64,000 nt of DNA, from positions 80,985,835-81,049,834 of the forward strand of contig OZ024827.1 in the NCBI GenBank assembly GCA_964016985.1. The letters run 5' to 3'. Below, in pieces: positions 21,701 to 35,985 of the stretch (position 1 is its first letter; every line of letters begins with the position of its first letter). The stretch is from Anodontia alba. Taxonomy: Eukaryota > Mollusca > Bivalvia > Lucinida > Lucinidae. The notes beneath the pieces were generated by a model. It made no database searches. It worked only from the letters and a program-made list of their open reading frames with translations, and was not told where the DNA came from. Both the position numbers and the translations under genes were made by a program.

Positions 21701-24700
21701 CATGAAGTAATTTTCAGAATTTATTCAAGAGTTAATCAGGTCATCTACTCATCAATACCAATCTATTCACCAGGTTTCAAGGCTCTAGCTTCGATAGCTT
21801 TTGAGATATTTTGCTGACAAGATTTCATCTATATTTTTTCAAAGGGCCATAACTCAAGAAAAGGGGCATAATCCTGATGGGAAAACAAATACGGGTCAGC
21901 TATTTTTTCATGAAGAATCCATATATGAAATTTCAAAATCCTAGCATGTATGGTTTAGAAGTTATGCTATGCATCAAAAAGCGTAACGGACGGACGGACG
22001 CACGGACGGACGGACGCACGCACGCACAAACGTCCCAGAAGCAATATGCCCCTCCAACTTCTTCGAAGTTGGGGGCATAAATATCATTTGTTGTCTGCTG
22101 AATTTGCCCAAAGAGTGGTAAAAATTAAGAATATCCAGACAATGGAAAGATGATATGAAAGGCTGTGCATTGAAGCAATATACATCATGAGCTGAATTCT
22201 GCCAGTGGGCTTCGAACTTGGGACCTTATTATCAGAGGTCGGGAGTGCTAACCACTTGGCCACCTGGATGCTTCGTACATTGTTCAGGTATGTTGCCACA
22301 AAATTTTTTTAACGTTTGAACAAGTAGCACAGTTTGATCTTTCGCTGAATAATACACAACATTTTTAGCTTGCCTGTATAGAAAAGTACAGATAGAGCTA
22401 TAATAGTCACCACGGTGTTGGCGTCGGCATCGGTTAAAGTTTTTTGTTCAAATTTTTAAAAGGCTATATCTCCAGAACCGCTGGATAGAAGTAGTTCATA
22501 CTTGCCCTGATTTTAGATACTGGTCTGAATTTTTATGCTGTACCATCCTGACCCACAAGTGTGACCTTGACAGACTTTAAAGTTTTTGATTAAAGTTTTA
22601 GAGGCAAAGCACAATTCAGGTGTGCTACACTATCCTGCGACAGCTCTTATTTTTATTTGTCCTAGAAAATAGGGCTTGGTATTTTGTTTGAATTTTTTTC
22701 CTCTACAAACAGTTACTGATATTTGTTTAAGTTTATCAAAAATATATATATTATATAAACTCAAAATATTAGGATACCTTAATTGGTTGCCATACTTGTC
22801 CTAAAATTTAAACTACCGGTAATCCATTTTGCTCCCTGTTGATGTGTCTTAAACCAACAGGATGAGTGGCAAACAGTGTAGATCCTGATCAGATGCCACA
22901 TTCTGTGGCATCTGATCTGGGTATATGCAGTTTGCTCAGGTCTGTCTGTTCCAATACTCAGGGTAAATACCAAAATCTAAACAAAAAAGCCTATGGTAAA
23001 TGAACCTGATTTCAAATCTAGGTATTCAATTGAAGGTTCAAATCACACCAGACTCGGTCTAGGAAATTTTTAAACCATTCCTACATGTGCATACACAGTG
23101 TGTTGAGTATATGATCATGGTTTGGTGTTTTATGTCCTTTCAACATCATTTAAGTCATACTGAGACAATGGAAGGGTGATAATTAAAGCTCTAGGCAACG
23201 AAGCGCCATAGTCATGAGCTGAATTTCACCTCAAGCAAGATTCGAACAAGGAACCTATTGATCCAGTCCGATGCTCCTACCGCTCAGCTGCCTGGTCACT
23301 TCAAGTACTGAGTATAACATGAACAGAATGGTGATAGATAGTGCCCCTATTGGTGCCCGGAAAGTCCATGTATAAAGATGTTGAATAAATGATTGTAAAT
23401 ACACAAACAGATAAAACATAACTGAAATAGCCTTATCTTTTAATTACAGCCCTTTATATTGACCTAATTATCTCTGCAGAGGCTGACTGAGGCTTACACT
23501 ATATGCCAAAGAGACCCTTCTTTTTATGATACAGCTCAAATTACAATTTGAAAACACTTACCCCCTGCATAGATAAAATCCATGACAGCAGCATGAAAAA
23601 TAAGAAAAAACAATGTATCACTATAAGCACATATCAAAATACTTGAGTCACAACATCAGAAAATATACCTTTGGACACAGGCACCCAGAAAAGATCCAGA
23701 TCAGCCTGGGCATTCATGCAGTCTGATCAGAATTTCACTGGGCATATTTTGGATAGCCACTGATGCAATATTTCTTTATGCTGACAACAAAGACTCTGAT
23801 CAGACTGCGCAGATGCAAAGGCCACAGCTCTTTGATAAGTTGCTTTTTTCAATCCAAAAGTATTGGTATTGTTGTGAGTAATCATTAGAAGTGCCTTTTT
23901 GAGGCGCTTCTAATGAATACCCACAACACATGTTTTCGTGGAGGAATAAGAAAACTATTTACCTGATACCCACTCTTATTTAGACCTATGACAGGCTAAT
24001 TTGAGTCTTTGTCGGGTGCACATTAGAAAGTATGTTTTCTCGTGTTACGGCTCACATATACCACAATAATAGAAACAAATGTTAATGTTCTATGTATGAT
24101 AAATTTACAGGACAAAATAAAATATGGATTTACTAGGATATATATCACAATATTTCAAAACAAATTTGGGTGTGATCAAATTACAGACAAAAAAATCCAT
24201 ATTTTTTTTCTTCTTTTTCCATGAAAGGGTATGTTTAATGTCTTCATTTAAATCATCTTGATTATTATAATGAGATCACACAATATAAGAGTCACTAAAT
24301 GGAGAAAAGAGAACTTTAAGAGAATGGATACTCTTGGTAATTTTCTCTTATGTTTTTAATCTTTGTCATGCTGAATAAATTGAGATGCCATGCCCACTTC
24401 AGATCTTCAGCCAATTAGATTGCTTGATCCAGGTTATGGATACAAATTCTATACTTAGTGACAAACAGTACAGATCCAGATCAGTTGCCTTCTTCAGAAG
24501 TCAACCCATCTGAATCTTCACTGTTTGCAAAGGCAGGGCATATCTGAGTTCAGCAGGACAAGGGTTAACAAAATAAATTTAGTGAATATGTTTGCGTTGT
24601 TGAACATCAAGTCCCTTCTGAAAAGTGATCTAGGTCCTCTACTTCAGCAATGGAACACTAACATATAATTGTGAATGCAATCATGGAACAAAGAACACCA

Positions 24701-27700
24701 CAACCTCTTTATAACACTACTGTTGGGGTCCATAGCATAAAACGTGTTAGTTAAACAACCGTGTTATAGCCAAATAAAAATGTACTGATTATATTGAAAA
24801 ATTATCATTTTTGGTCATTTTTCAATACAATCTATACATTTCTGGGATCCATCTCTGAACCGTGTTATATCCAAAACCATGCTATAATGAACCGTGTCAT
24901 AAAGAGGTTGTAGATTACATGTACATTGCTGTATGACAGTCTGAATCCATATCAAAAGAAAAACACAAGCAGGACTACAATGGTCCTGAAAAGAAGGAAA
25001 CTATATAAGTATACTTACATTCTGATGATACATGAAAAGAAAAGAAAAATAAAATGAACTAGTAACAGTGTTTTCAAAGAAACAGATGTTTCAATCAATA
25101 CATCCCCCTCCGCTTCAGTGGTGGGGACCTAACTGTTTTGCAGAAACCACAGTTAACCCTTTCATCCCTCAGTTTCTGAAGGGGATTTCCATTCTTGAAT
25201 TTGAACTAGTTCACTGATGGAAATAAGGGTTTCAGTCTAAAATCAAAAACAGAATGGCTAACACTGTACAGCCTTATGAGTTGGCTTGTTACAAGCCATC
25301 TCATCTGGATCTACACTGTTTGCAAAGGTATCTGTTTTGGTCTGCTCGACTGAAAGGCTTATGTCAAGTTGTGTAAACAAAATACAAATGTACTGGTCAT
25401 TTTCTTGCTTCACCAAGATGGTTTTATTAAAGCTTGCATGAAGTTTATTCATGACATTTCAATATATACTGAATACAACATTGCTGTCATAGAATTTATG
25501 AAACATTATCTACAGTTAAGAATGCTACAGCAAAACTAGCATACAGCTTTGATAATGACAACACCGTTTATTGAATATTTACTTCTTAACTTTTATCACT
25601 CTTGTCACTCTCTGGGCTAATTCAGTAGACAACAAACTGATGATAGTGTTCTTACTTTTCACAGAAAACAGGCTTTGACATTTCATGCAAATTGTCTCCT
25701 TAGGAGACAAATTTGCATGAAATGTCAAAGCCCGTTTTCAGGAAAAAATTAGAAAAATATTTCAAAATGCTGTCTGTTGAATCTTACCCTACATGCTAAG
25801 TGTAAAGCTATGTCCTGTTTATTTATATAACTTGTTTGTATTTCTATTATCTTAGATACCCACCTGCATGCAATATGCTGATAATTGTAGATTATGTTAA
25901 TTCAAAATGAAACTCCTCTTATTAAAAGCCTAGTTCTGAAATCTAATAATATGCAATCCTTTCCACATTATTTTTCTTGTGCTCTGTTTATATTCCAGAC
26001 CCCAAAAAGCACTGAATTTGGGTACATGGAAACTGAGCATACCCCAATCTGACAGCACAAACATTCTAATCTGTGCAGCTCACCTGAAGATGGGTTTCAT
26101 CACTAAGCAGTCCCATTTGGATACATTTATCACTCTAGGCAACTTTAGCGGATGACTAATTGACATTTTTTTTTTCTTTTGCTTTCCCAGAAAACCTTAG
26201 GAGACAGTTTGCTTAAAAGTGTAAAAGCCTATTTTCTCAGATGATGATGCTGATACATTGGTGTTTCACGTCTCTTTTAACATTATTTAAGTCATATCGA
26301 ATAGTCAATGAGCTGAATTCTGCCTCCAGCAGGATTCAAACTTGTGACTTTGTGATCTGAATTCCGGAGCACTAATCACTCAGCCAAATATTTCAAAATC
26401 TTGTCTGCTGAAATTTTTACCGAGATGCTAAGCATTTAAAAAACTATCATACACATGTACTTACTGTTTTCTGGTTTACATTAACACCGGGTTTATTGAT
26501 CAACATTTTAATGACTTCTGTTCTGCCATGTTTAGCTGCCCAATGTAAAGCAGTCTGAAATTTAAAATATATGGTCAAATCTTGTTATCTCGATTTCACT
26601 TATCTCAAATAACCGCTTAGCTCAGTGAAAATCTGGGCCCAGTTGTTCAAAGCGTCGTTAGCTTAACGACGTGGTTAAGGGTCATTTCGTTGACTGTTTT
26701 AGCTGATCCAATACACAATATTCTGATATTTTTTGCTGAAAAAATGTGAGTAGCTTTTGCACTGCAAAAGCTACTCACGTTTTTTCAGCAAAAAATTTTA
26801 GCATATTTGCGTATCACTCGATGTAAATTTTAACGAGTCGTTAACTAACGACGTCGTTAGCGTTGAACAACTGGGCCCTGGTCCTTGTTTAAACATGATA
26901 ATCTAACAACATGTAAAAAAATATTGTGGAAAAGAGGAGAAATTGCTCCTAAGATGGCTTCTATAGGTGGATATAAAGACTCTGATCAGAGAAAGAAATA
27001 AAGGCACTAATCAGACTCCATGATGTCACAGCACAGTCTCAGGTAAGATGAGCAGCCTAAATGTTGTATTTTTTCGCTTCTCAATAAAAGGCATATACTG
27101 TAGTAACTGACTAGAATTGCCTAATCATATTATATAATCATAAAATTAACCCTTGTCCTGCTGAAAAATTAAGATGTCACGCCCACTTCTAATTTTCAGA
27201 CAATCAGATTACTTGATCCAGGTTGTTGATACAAATTCAAATACTGAATGGCAAACAGTGCAGATCCAGATCAGTTGGCTTCTTCAGAAGCCAACTGATC
27301 TGGATCAACACTGTTTGCAAAGACAGGACATATCCAGATTCAGCAGAACTAGGATTAATTCTAACATGCAACTACAGCATATTTTATTTAAAATATAATT
27401 ACTATTTTTGCAATGCAAATGTATATATTAGAACTAGTTCTATCTAAAATTGTGCAAGCAGTTTCTAACCTTTTGTATAAGTAATTTCAATGGCTCAAAC
27501 ATCTTTGGGACCACTGAAATTGGTTCTAGACATGGGCAGCTTGAGCCACTGATGGTACAAAGAGCCACATTTAGCCAGGTCAGGAGGCAAATGGGGACAA
27601 TTTAGGAATATCTTTCCATGTTCTATACAATAATGTTATGTTGAGAGTTGAGAGTAATCATTGGAATCAGTCTCCATGAGGCAATTCTATTAAATACACA

Positions 27701-30700
27701 CAACATATATTTTCGCGATATATTAAGAAAAAAATCCCTAAATTGTCCCTAAATATTTGAATTCTGAGCTTTGGAAAGAATTTCCTACTGACTCAAAAAT
27801 GAGTTCAAATCAGCCGCAGTAAACAAATCAGTGTTTGAGTCATTGAAGTTGTACTCTATAATACAAGGCAGGTTTTGTCATGAAACAGGTTTGTCATGAA
27901 ACAGCTCAAACATAAAACACCACTTTGTACTTACATGCTGTTATAAGGGTTATCCAGGAGTCAGCAAAAAATATGAAAAGAGAAAAATGTCATATTCTGT
28001 GAAAAATACTAAACTAATCAGGGTTCTGTGATGACAATTAAACAATAGTTGGGTATCTATTAAACTTTACATATGAAATTAAAAGACAACTGATATTTGT
28101 TCTTAATTTTTCTCAGGAAGTAAGGCTTGTCATTGCACCATCTCCTAAGTCAAGCCTTTTTTTTTTTTTTTTTTTTTTTTTTTCCAGAAAAACGAAGCAG
28201 AATTAATATGCTGATATTCAAATTCGGCATGATAAAAGGTCAAAAGAATATTTTCTATAGCTTGATGTGGCCAAAACAAAACAATAATATTGAGTTTAAT
28301 GACATATTTACATGTTAGCTATAATTTTCAATACATGCAAATCCTTGCATAAAAGTTGACAGCAAAGTTCTATGTATTTAGAAACAAAATGGCAGAGGTA
28401 TTCAATGTGACTTTACAATTTGGTTTTTGTGTTTTCAAAGTGAATTCTTGGGAAAAAATTATTTCTTTAAAGCTTTACATCTGATTGGCAAAAACTGTTA
28501 TAAAATAAAAATGTTAAACGATAATAACCCACCATTATCGTGTTGTGCGCAGATAACTCCGTAAAAATTTGACGAAATTTGCCCATTAGCAATCCCAAAC
28601 CAGATCTCCATAATATCAATGCACATACCAAGTTTGGTGAAATCCATTGATGTTTTGATGTTATCATCCGGAAATGAAAAACTGATGGACGGACAGACGG
28701 ATGTATGACTGACAGATGGACTGATGGACAGACAGACATTCTCATGAACAGACATTTAGGTGGCTAGGGGTTTGCATAATGACTACATAAGTGGCAAAAT
28801 CTCTTAAGTGGCAAGCTAGGTAAGAGCAAATTTTTGCCACTTAAATGTCAAATCTACAGAATAAATCCCATATGCACTCACAAATGACTACTTACATGTA
28901 AGTGGCAAAATGGCCAAATTTTTTGTCCCCTAAATGTCGGTTCGTACCCACTGACAGACACATGGGCATCCAACATGAAACCATAATACGCTTCCACTAT
29001 CGTGTGGCGGGGTATAAAAAAGAAATTTACAACAAAATGATACTTACGCCCTGTATTTCAAGCACATGAAAAAGAAAAAATGAAACATGTATCATTTAGT
29101 ACAACTGTCATCATGGTATCAATCAACACCAAAAAGATACTCAAAGATACCAAAAAACATAATTTAACCAAAAAATTGCTGATCACAACTACAGCAGATG
29201 ACATTTCTGATTTTATTTTTATATATTTCTGAGAAAATAAGACCTGAAATATCATGTGAATTGTCTGCTAAGCAGAAAATTCACATAAAATGTCAAGTCT
29301 TAATTTTCTTTCAAAAATAAGAGAAACAATTTTAGAATGTTGTCTGCTACCAGTTTGCTCGGCACTTAATGGGTTAATAGCGAGCACAGCTCCCAACGCG
29401 CTTCGCACTTTGCGAACGAGGTGAACTCTACGGTAGAGAACATGATCAAGGAAAAGTAACATACAACGATATATACTTTCAGCAGAAATCGCTCAAACCA
29501 ATTTTCTTCCTTTTTCTTCCCAATTTGGCAGAACTGACTGGGGTGGGTCTCGCTAGTAAGCATCACAAAGTGACAAGAAACGAGTGTCAAGACATGTCAT
29601 GAACATACTTTGCTGATTATTTTTATTATCTATTATTGATTTACATGTATTTTTTATATACTGATATTCATTTTTCAATAATGCTGTGAAGGACTTTTGA
29701 AGAGACTACAGATAGGTCTGTACTGAGCTCGCATTTAGGCTAAGCCTATTTTCATATTATATGTATGCCTATAACCCAACATCTGACGTAGCCCACATCA
29801 GCAAAATCATCAGTAAATGGGTGAAACTACTGCAAAACTCCAGGTAAAATAAAGATGATTAGTTGCTGATAATGGAGGATGCTTTGTTTTGTTTGTTTAA
29901 GTTGAGGTTTAACACCACTGTCAACAATTTTGTCATGTTGTGATGATATCTGGATGTGATGGTGCAAACTCCTGTCCATTTATGGTGCTTCTCCACTGCA
30001 GTATCACCCAGATAAATTAACCCTTGCCATGCTGAATAAATCAAGATGCCACGCCCACTTCCAATTTTCAGCCAATCAGTTTAATCAATTATTATTATTA
30101 TTACTTGACCCAGGTTATTGATACAAATCCACAAACTTAATGACAAACAGTGCAGATCCAGATCAGTCAACTGATCTGGATCTGCACTGTTTGCAAAGGC
30201 AGGACATATCCGGGTTCAGCAGGACAATGTTAATGTATAATACTATCACCAGTCACATTATACTAACACCAGTGTGACCAGCCATAATGCTTCTTCCTAA
30301 TTCTAAGCACCAAGCAAAAGAGCAGCTAGAATGATTTCAGAAGCTCTTCAGTATATCTGTTTGGGGGTAAAACCCACAACCTTCCAATCTGGGGGCAGAT
30401 GCTCGACCAGGCCACACTGACACCTTTGGACCTTTGTACAGCACGAGTGGCGTCACATATGATTTTTATTTCCGCCATAAAAATGTCTCTGACAATGCAG
30501 GTTAGTTTAAACATATTTTATTCAGAGAAGTTTACAATACAACATACGGTACATAATATATTATACGTATTTATTGAAAGAATCAGAATGCAAGCAAAAG
30601 CTTATACGGTTCTTCTCCTTAGAGAAGGTTATTGCAGGTTAATTGTCTCCTTAAGACGTATAAATAACATGATATGCTAAACCTACTTTTCCATGGAATT

Positions 30701-33700
30701 TGTTCAAATTTCATCTGCCTTTATCTAAATTTAGTATGGTAATGTTAATCTGAATTTTACAACAGGAGATTTGTTTGTTTGTGTTGAGGTTTTACGGCCC
30801 GGTCAACCCAATGGGGTCATGTCGAGCGTGGTCAGTTTACCTAACCACACGTTTACTGAGCAGGCTTAGTCCTCTAAGCGGTTAACCAGTACTGCGCATA
30901 TTCTTTCGCCAGAAACTGATGACTGCCCTTCTTGAATCAGCTGAAGGGAGAGAATGACCGTAGAAAATATTTCATGATCAATCTCCACGAAAGAATGTTG
31001 CCGACCTTGGCGGGGGTTGAACCTGCGACCTCCTGGTCTCCATGCGGACGGCGCATCCAACTGAGCTACCGAGGCCACAACGTGCATACTGAAAGATGTT
31101 ACCTTAGTATTTGAAACCTTTCAAAAATGAGGCCTATCCTTACAAGAAAGACCTGCTCCAGAGAGCAAATTCTCTCCCTTTCTGAAAGCAAATTTTTCCT
31201 CACTGAAGAAGTTAGGCAAATATTTCCACATCACAGCTATATATCTTGGATGTGTATTGATTTAACTTGATGCTAAGCATGCTGGGTAATAATTTCAGCA
31301 GATGACATTCTGAAAATTTTTTTCTTATTTTTCTCAGAAAATTGGCTTTGACTTTTCATGCAAATTGTCTCCTAATTTTCCCAGAAAATTGGCTTTGACA
31401 TTTCATGCAAACTGTCTCCTAAGGAGACAATTTGCATGAAATGTCAATGCCAATTTTTTGGAAAAACAAGAATAATTTCACCAACCTGTCATCTGCTGAA
31501 TTTAGCCCAGAGTGATGTTGGTTAAGTAAGATCAAAGTAAAATACTTTGTTCTAAAATGAAATAGACATAAAGGAAGAACGATACTTACACTTGTGAAAT
31601 CCTGAAATGGTAACAAAATAGCTATGTAAGCATAATTAATCTAAAATTCAGCAATTATATTAACACATAGCATACTATTGGCAAATTCAGCAGAATACAA
31701 ATATGATATTTTTTTTTATTTTTTCTCAGAGAACAGGGTTTGACATTTCATGCACATTGTCTCCTCAGAGACAACTGACATGAAAAGTCAAATCCTGTTT
31801 TTTTTTGGAAATATATGATTTTTTCTGGAAATGTTGACTGCTGAAATTTTATCCAGCATGCTACAGGTTAAACATAAACAACTTCTCACTTTATTTCTTT
31901 CAGCATATATATTCAGCAAAAAAGGGAACTTGATGGTCAATAAATTATTTCTTTTTCGCAAAAATTTCATTCTTCATGGAGTTTTTTTTTTTGTATGTTT
32001 TGATCAATTAATCATTTTTCTATCATTTTGAAGAAAAAAATCATTTTGATTGCTTAACTGATAATGTTTATAAATTCTGCTGTAAAGAGGTCAGGGTCGA
32101 AATGAAAAAAAATGGCAGTTGTTATGAGAAAAAACCTGAGATCCAAAGACAGGGTAAAATGTGTGGAAAAATGTCCAATCATCTCTAACAATGTGTGTGT
32201 CCACCGTGGCTGTCGACGTCGCATTGAGTTGATGTAATGTAACACCACTGTATTCAGAATATTGTTCTATTCATGGATAACAGCAGTCTTAAGAGTTTTT
32301 AACATGTTCACTAAACGGTTTTGCCTTACTCGCCTCCCAGGCTCATCCCAAATCTGTTCAATGAGATTCATGTCAAAGAGAAGGCTAGTCAAGAATACAA
32401 TATTACCAGCAGCAAGATGACTGCAGGTCAAAGCTGCTGTATGAGGGTACGCATTGTCTTGCTGCAATGTAACAGGCCCATGCCTTCACAAAAGTAGAAT
32501 CGGTGTCCAGTACTTCATTAACATAACATTGCGCATTGAGATTCCCTGGAATGACAATCAGGCGGGTTTTCTTCTGCCCCATAACCTCATCCCAGACCAT
32601 AATGCTTCGTCCTCTATATCTGTCCCTTTGACATATACAGACATTGGCATGCCATTCCCCATTTTGATGGTAAACTCACTCCCTTCCATTAGCATGGCTA
32701 AAGTTGAAGCCAGATTCATCTGTGAAGAGGACATTTCTGTTCTGCCGATGCCAGTTATGATGTTGCCTAGCCTATTTCACAAGATGTGCCGTAAGTACTG
32801 GGACCATATAGGGTCTCCATGCCCTAATCAGAAATGAACTTTCCCTCAAACAATACCTGACAGGCCATGCAGAAATATGGAGCCGCCAAGAAGTTTCTGT
32901 CACTGGCATAAAGGGACATCAAAAATGCGTAGAACACAGATGATTATCGCTGTAACGCTGTGAACGCCCAGATCTTTGGTTGTCAGAAACACTCCCAGTC
33001 TGCCAGAAACAATTCCTAAAGCCAAAAGTTATTTGGCAACTGCAACCAAACGCTGGCTTACTTGCGCGACACTCATGCCAGCATGCAACATCCCTATCAC
33101 CTGATTCCTCTGAACTTCGGACAAATGTGGCATAGTCTAAATTAGGACAGATTTTGTAAAAACTGCAAGAATTTGTTTAAGCTATCTGTGTTGATTGTAC
33201 ACAGGTATTTTTGTCAATAAAGTGATTCATATATACAGTCGAACATCAATGGCTCGAACATCTTTGGGACCATGGAAATTTGTTCAAAACATGGGTAGTT
33301 TGAGCCATTAAGGGTTAATCATAGCGCAAAGTCAGAAGGCAAATGAAAATAATCTAGAAATGTCTTTTCCATCTTCTATAAAATAATGGTATGTTGAGTG
33401 TACTCATTAGAATTGCCTCAATGAGGCAATTCTAATGAGTACATACAACATATATTTTCATGATAAAATAAAAATATTTTCCTTAAAATCCCAAAATATT
33501 TGTTTTCTTTAGCTATCTAAAGAATTTCCTAGGGACTCAAAAAACTAGTTCGAAATATCCATGGTAAACAAGCTATCCGTGTTCGAGCCATCGAGGTTAT
33601 ATGCAAAATATGAAAAACAACTAAACAGAGTTCAACCCAAGTTTAAAGAGATCAATCAAGTGGAAAATCATTGATGATGATGTACACAGTTCACAGTGAC

Positions 33701-35954
33701 ATAATACAAAAAAAAAAAAAAAATTCACCTAATTAGCAAAATAAAAATAGATTAAAAAAAAAACAACCATCAAGTTTCTTTTTTTGCTGAGTATACATAT
33801 TAAGTCAACATGTTCCTTATTGCATCTCCTTTTATTATAAGAACAAAAAAACAAGCAGTGAAGGTGTTTAAGGGATGGTAGTCAACATGAAAGCAAAGTT
33901 CTTGTTTATTATCTAATAGAAATTTTTAGGGTATTTAAAACTTTTTAATATTAACTCTTTCCCTGCTAGTGACGACTGTTGTCGTCTGCTGATAACCTTT
34001 GCAAACAGTTTGGACCTAGATCAGGCCCGACAAAACGTCTGACTTGATCTGGATCGATACTGTTTGACATTCTGATGGTATTCCTGCAGAGTTTTTTGAA
34101 AAAAGTTCATTTTAAAAAAAAATCCAGACGACGAAAAAGCATGCACACTAAACCCCTAGGAAAATGGTTCTGCTGAAATTCTTGCCTTTTAGAATAGTCT
34201 CCATTCAGAAAAGATGCAAAAAGACAATTTCAACAGTTATCTCCCCTGAAAGAGTATTTTTCCCTTTAGGATGACGCTGTTTGAAACTGCACCATTAAAT
34301 GTGTAGCAATGAAAAGTAAATCTAGGAACACAGCATGGAAAAGGTGCAAAATGTATGTCATATCCAAACAGTGAAGACAAAGCCTAGTTATATACAAAAA
34401 CAAGAAAAATGACTACCAAAGAATAAAGGTAGAATATAACTTTGAAACTAGAAATGTGTCCAAAGATCACGGATGCCCCTGCCTGAAAAACTTTAACGCA
34501 AATTGCTTACCTCTGAAAAACTTAAATGCAGATGGCTAACGCTATCTCTGACCTGGACAGAGATGGTCAGGTGGACAGGGGTAACACTATATGCCCTTTC
34601 CACCATTCTTCAAATGATTTGGGGCATAAAAGGTTAGCCAAAAGGTAAACCTCAGATGAAGCCATCAGATACCAGATGCCCACCCACCCGTACATAGCTA
34701 TTTTTAAGGACAGAGCTTTTACATGAAAACCCCGTCCAAAAATGGAAAAGAAAATACTATAACATTTAGAATAGAATTTATTAGTTTCACACAAAAACCT
34801 ATGTTGTGATTACTCTGAAACTAGAATTACCTCAGTGAGGCAATATGAGAACTAATAAAGTTTTAGCTTCATAAAGGAATTCTAAATAAGATCAAATGCA
34901 TAATATTATGTTTTTGTGAGAGAAAAAAAAAACTTGATCAATGTCCTGAATTAATCAAAAAAGCTTCTGTAGAAGCCTTGGATGCAGCTTTGAAAAGGTA
35001 TTCAATGTTTATCGACAGAATACAGTGGAACCTCTTTCTCAGAAAGTTCATTACAAGATGGTTTTGGATGTAAGACGATTTAAAGGTGGAGCCCAACAGT
35101 GCTGTATCCAAACAAAAATGTATAGATTATATAGAAAAATTACCATTTATGACATGTACATGCAACAGACACAAATCAGCCTGCACATCTACTCAGTCTG
35201 ATCTCAGTCTTCATTGTCCACATGAAAAACTTTGCATCCTTGGCTATTTAAAATGCGCCCAGCGAAGATTTTGATCCGACTCCGTGAATGTGCAGGATGA
35301 TCTGAATCATCATTGGGTGCATATGTATGTTTTCTGACATTGTGGCTCAACTGATTTTTTTCATGTTTGACCGTTGATTCCTCTTGGTCTGCAAAGATGT
35401 TCATCAATCCATGCCAATACACAGGCTTCTCTGAGTCAACAATATTCACACACCACACAATGTGATTTCTCTATGGACTGGCTCAAACATTATAACATAC
35501 GATTAGCTTACCTTCACTCTCGCAAGTTCCGGCTGTTTGGACAGAAGCTGATGCATGGCATGGTAGTCAGCCGAGGAACTCACCACTAACCACTCCTTCT
35601 CTCTTGGATCGAGCTGAAATATTCAGGTGATATCAAGACAAATTCCGCAAAAAATGGATCCCTTGAAAGCAACCAACACACTGAAGAAAGCAATAATAGC
35701 AGACTCAGTTTCACTGAGTCTATTTATGAACAGTAACATAATCTGCATCACTGTTCATGCTTAGTCTATCACTGTTCATGCTTAGTCTTATATTCTAGTC
35801 TCAATTTATTTAATCTTAACTACACTTCGGGCATATTCAGCAGATGACAAAATGATATTTTTCTGACTAACCAGAAAATAGGCTTTGACCTTTCATGCAA
35901 ATTCTCTCCAAAGGAGGGAGACAATTTGCATGAAATGTCAAAGCCTATTTTCTG

Positions 35955-35985
<31 letters not shown>

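Noticed and set aside
28467..28755. Minus-strand frames starting in GGACAGAC repeats
   Set aside because: The same sequence recurs at 50440-50640 as a repeat element.
32454..32837. Plus-strand 127-codon frame
   Set aside because: It is antisense to the Tc1-like relic and has no family similarity.
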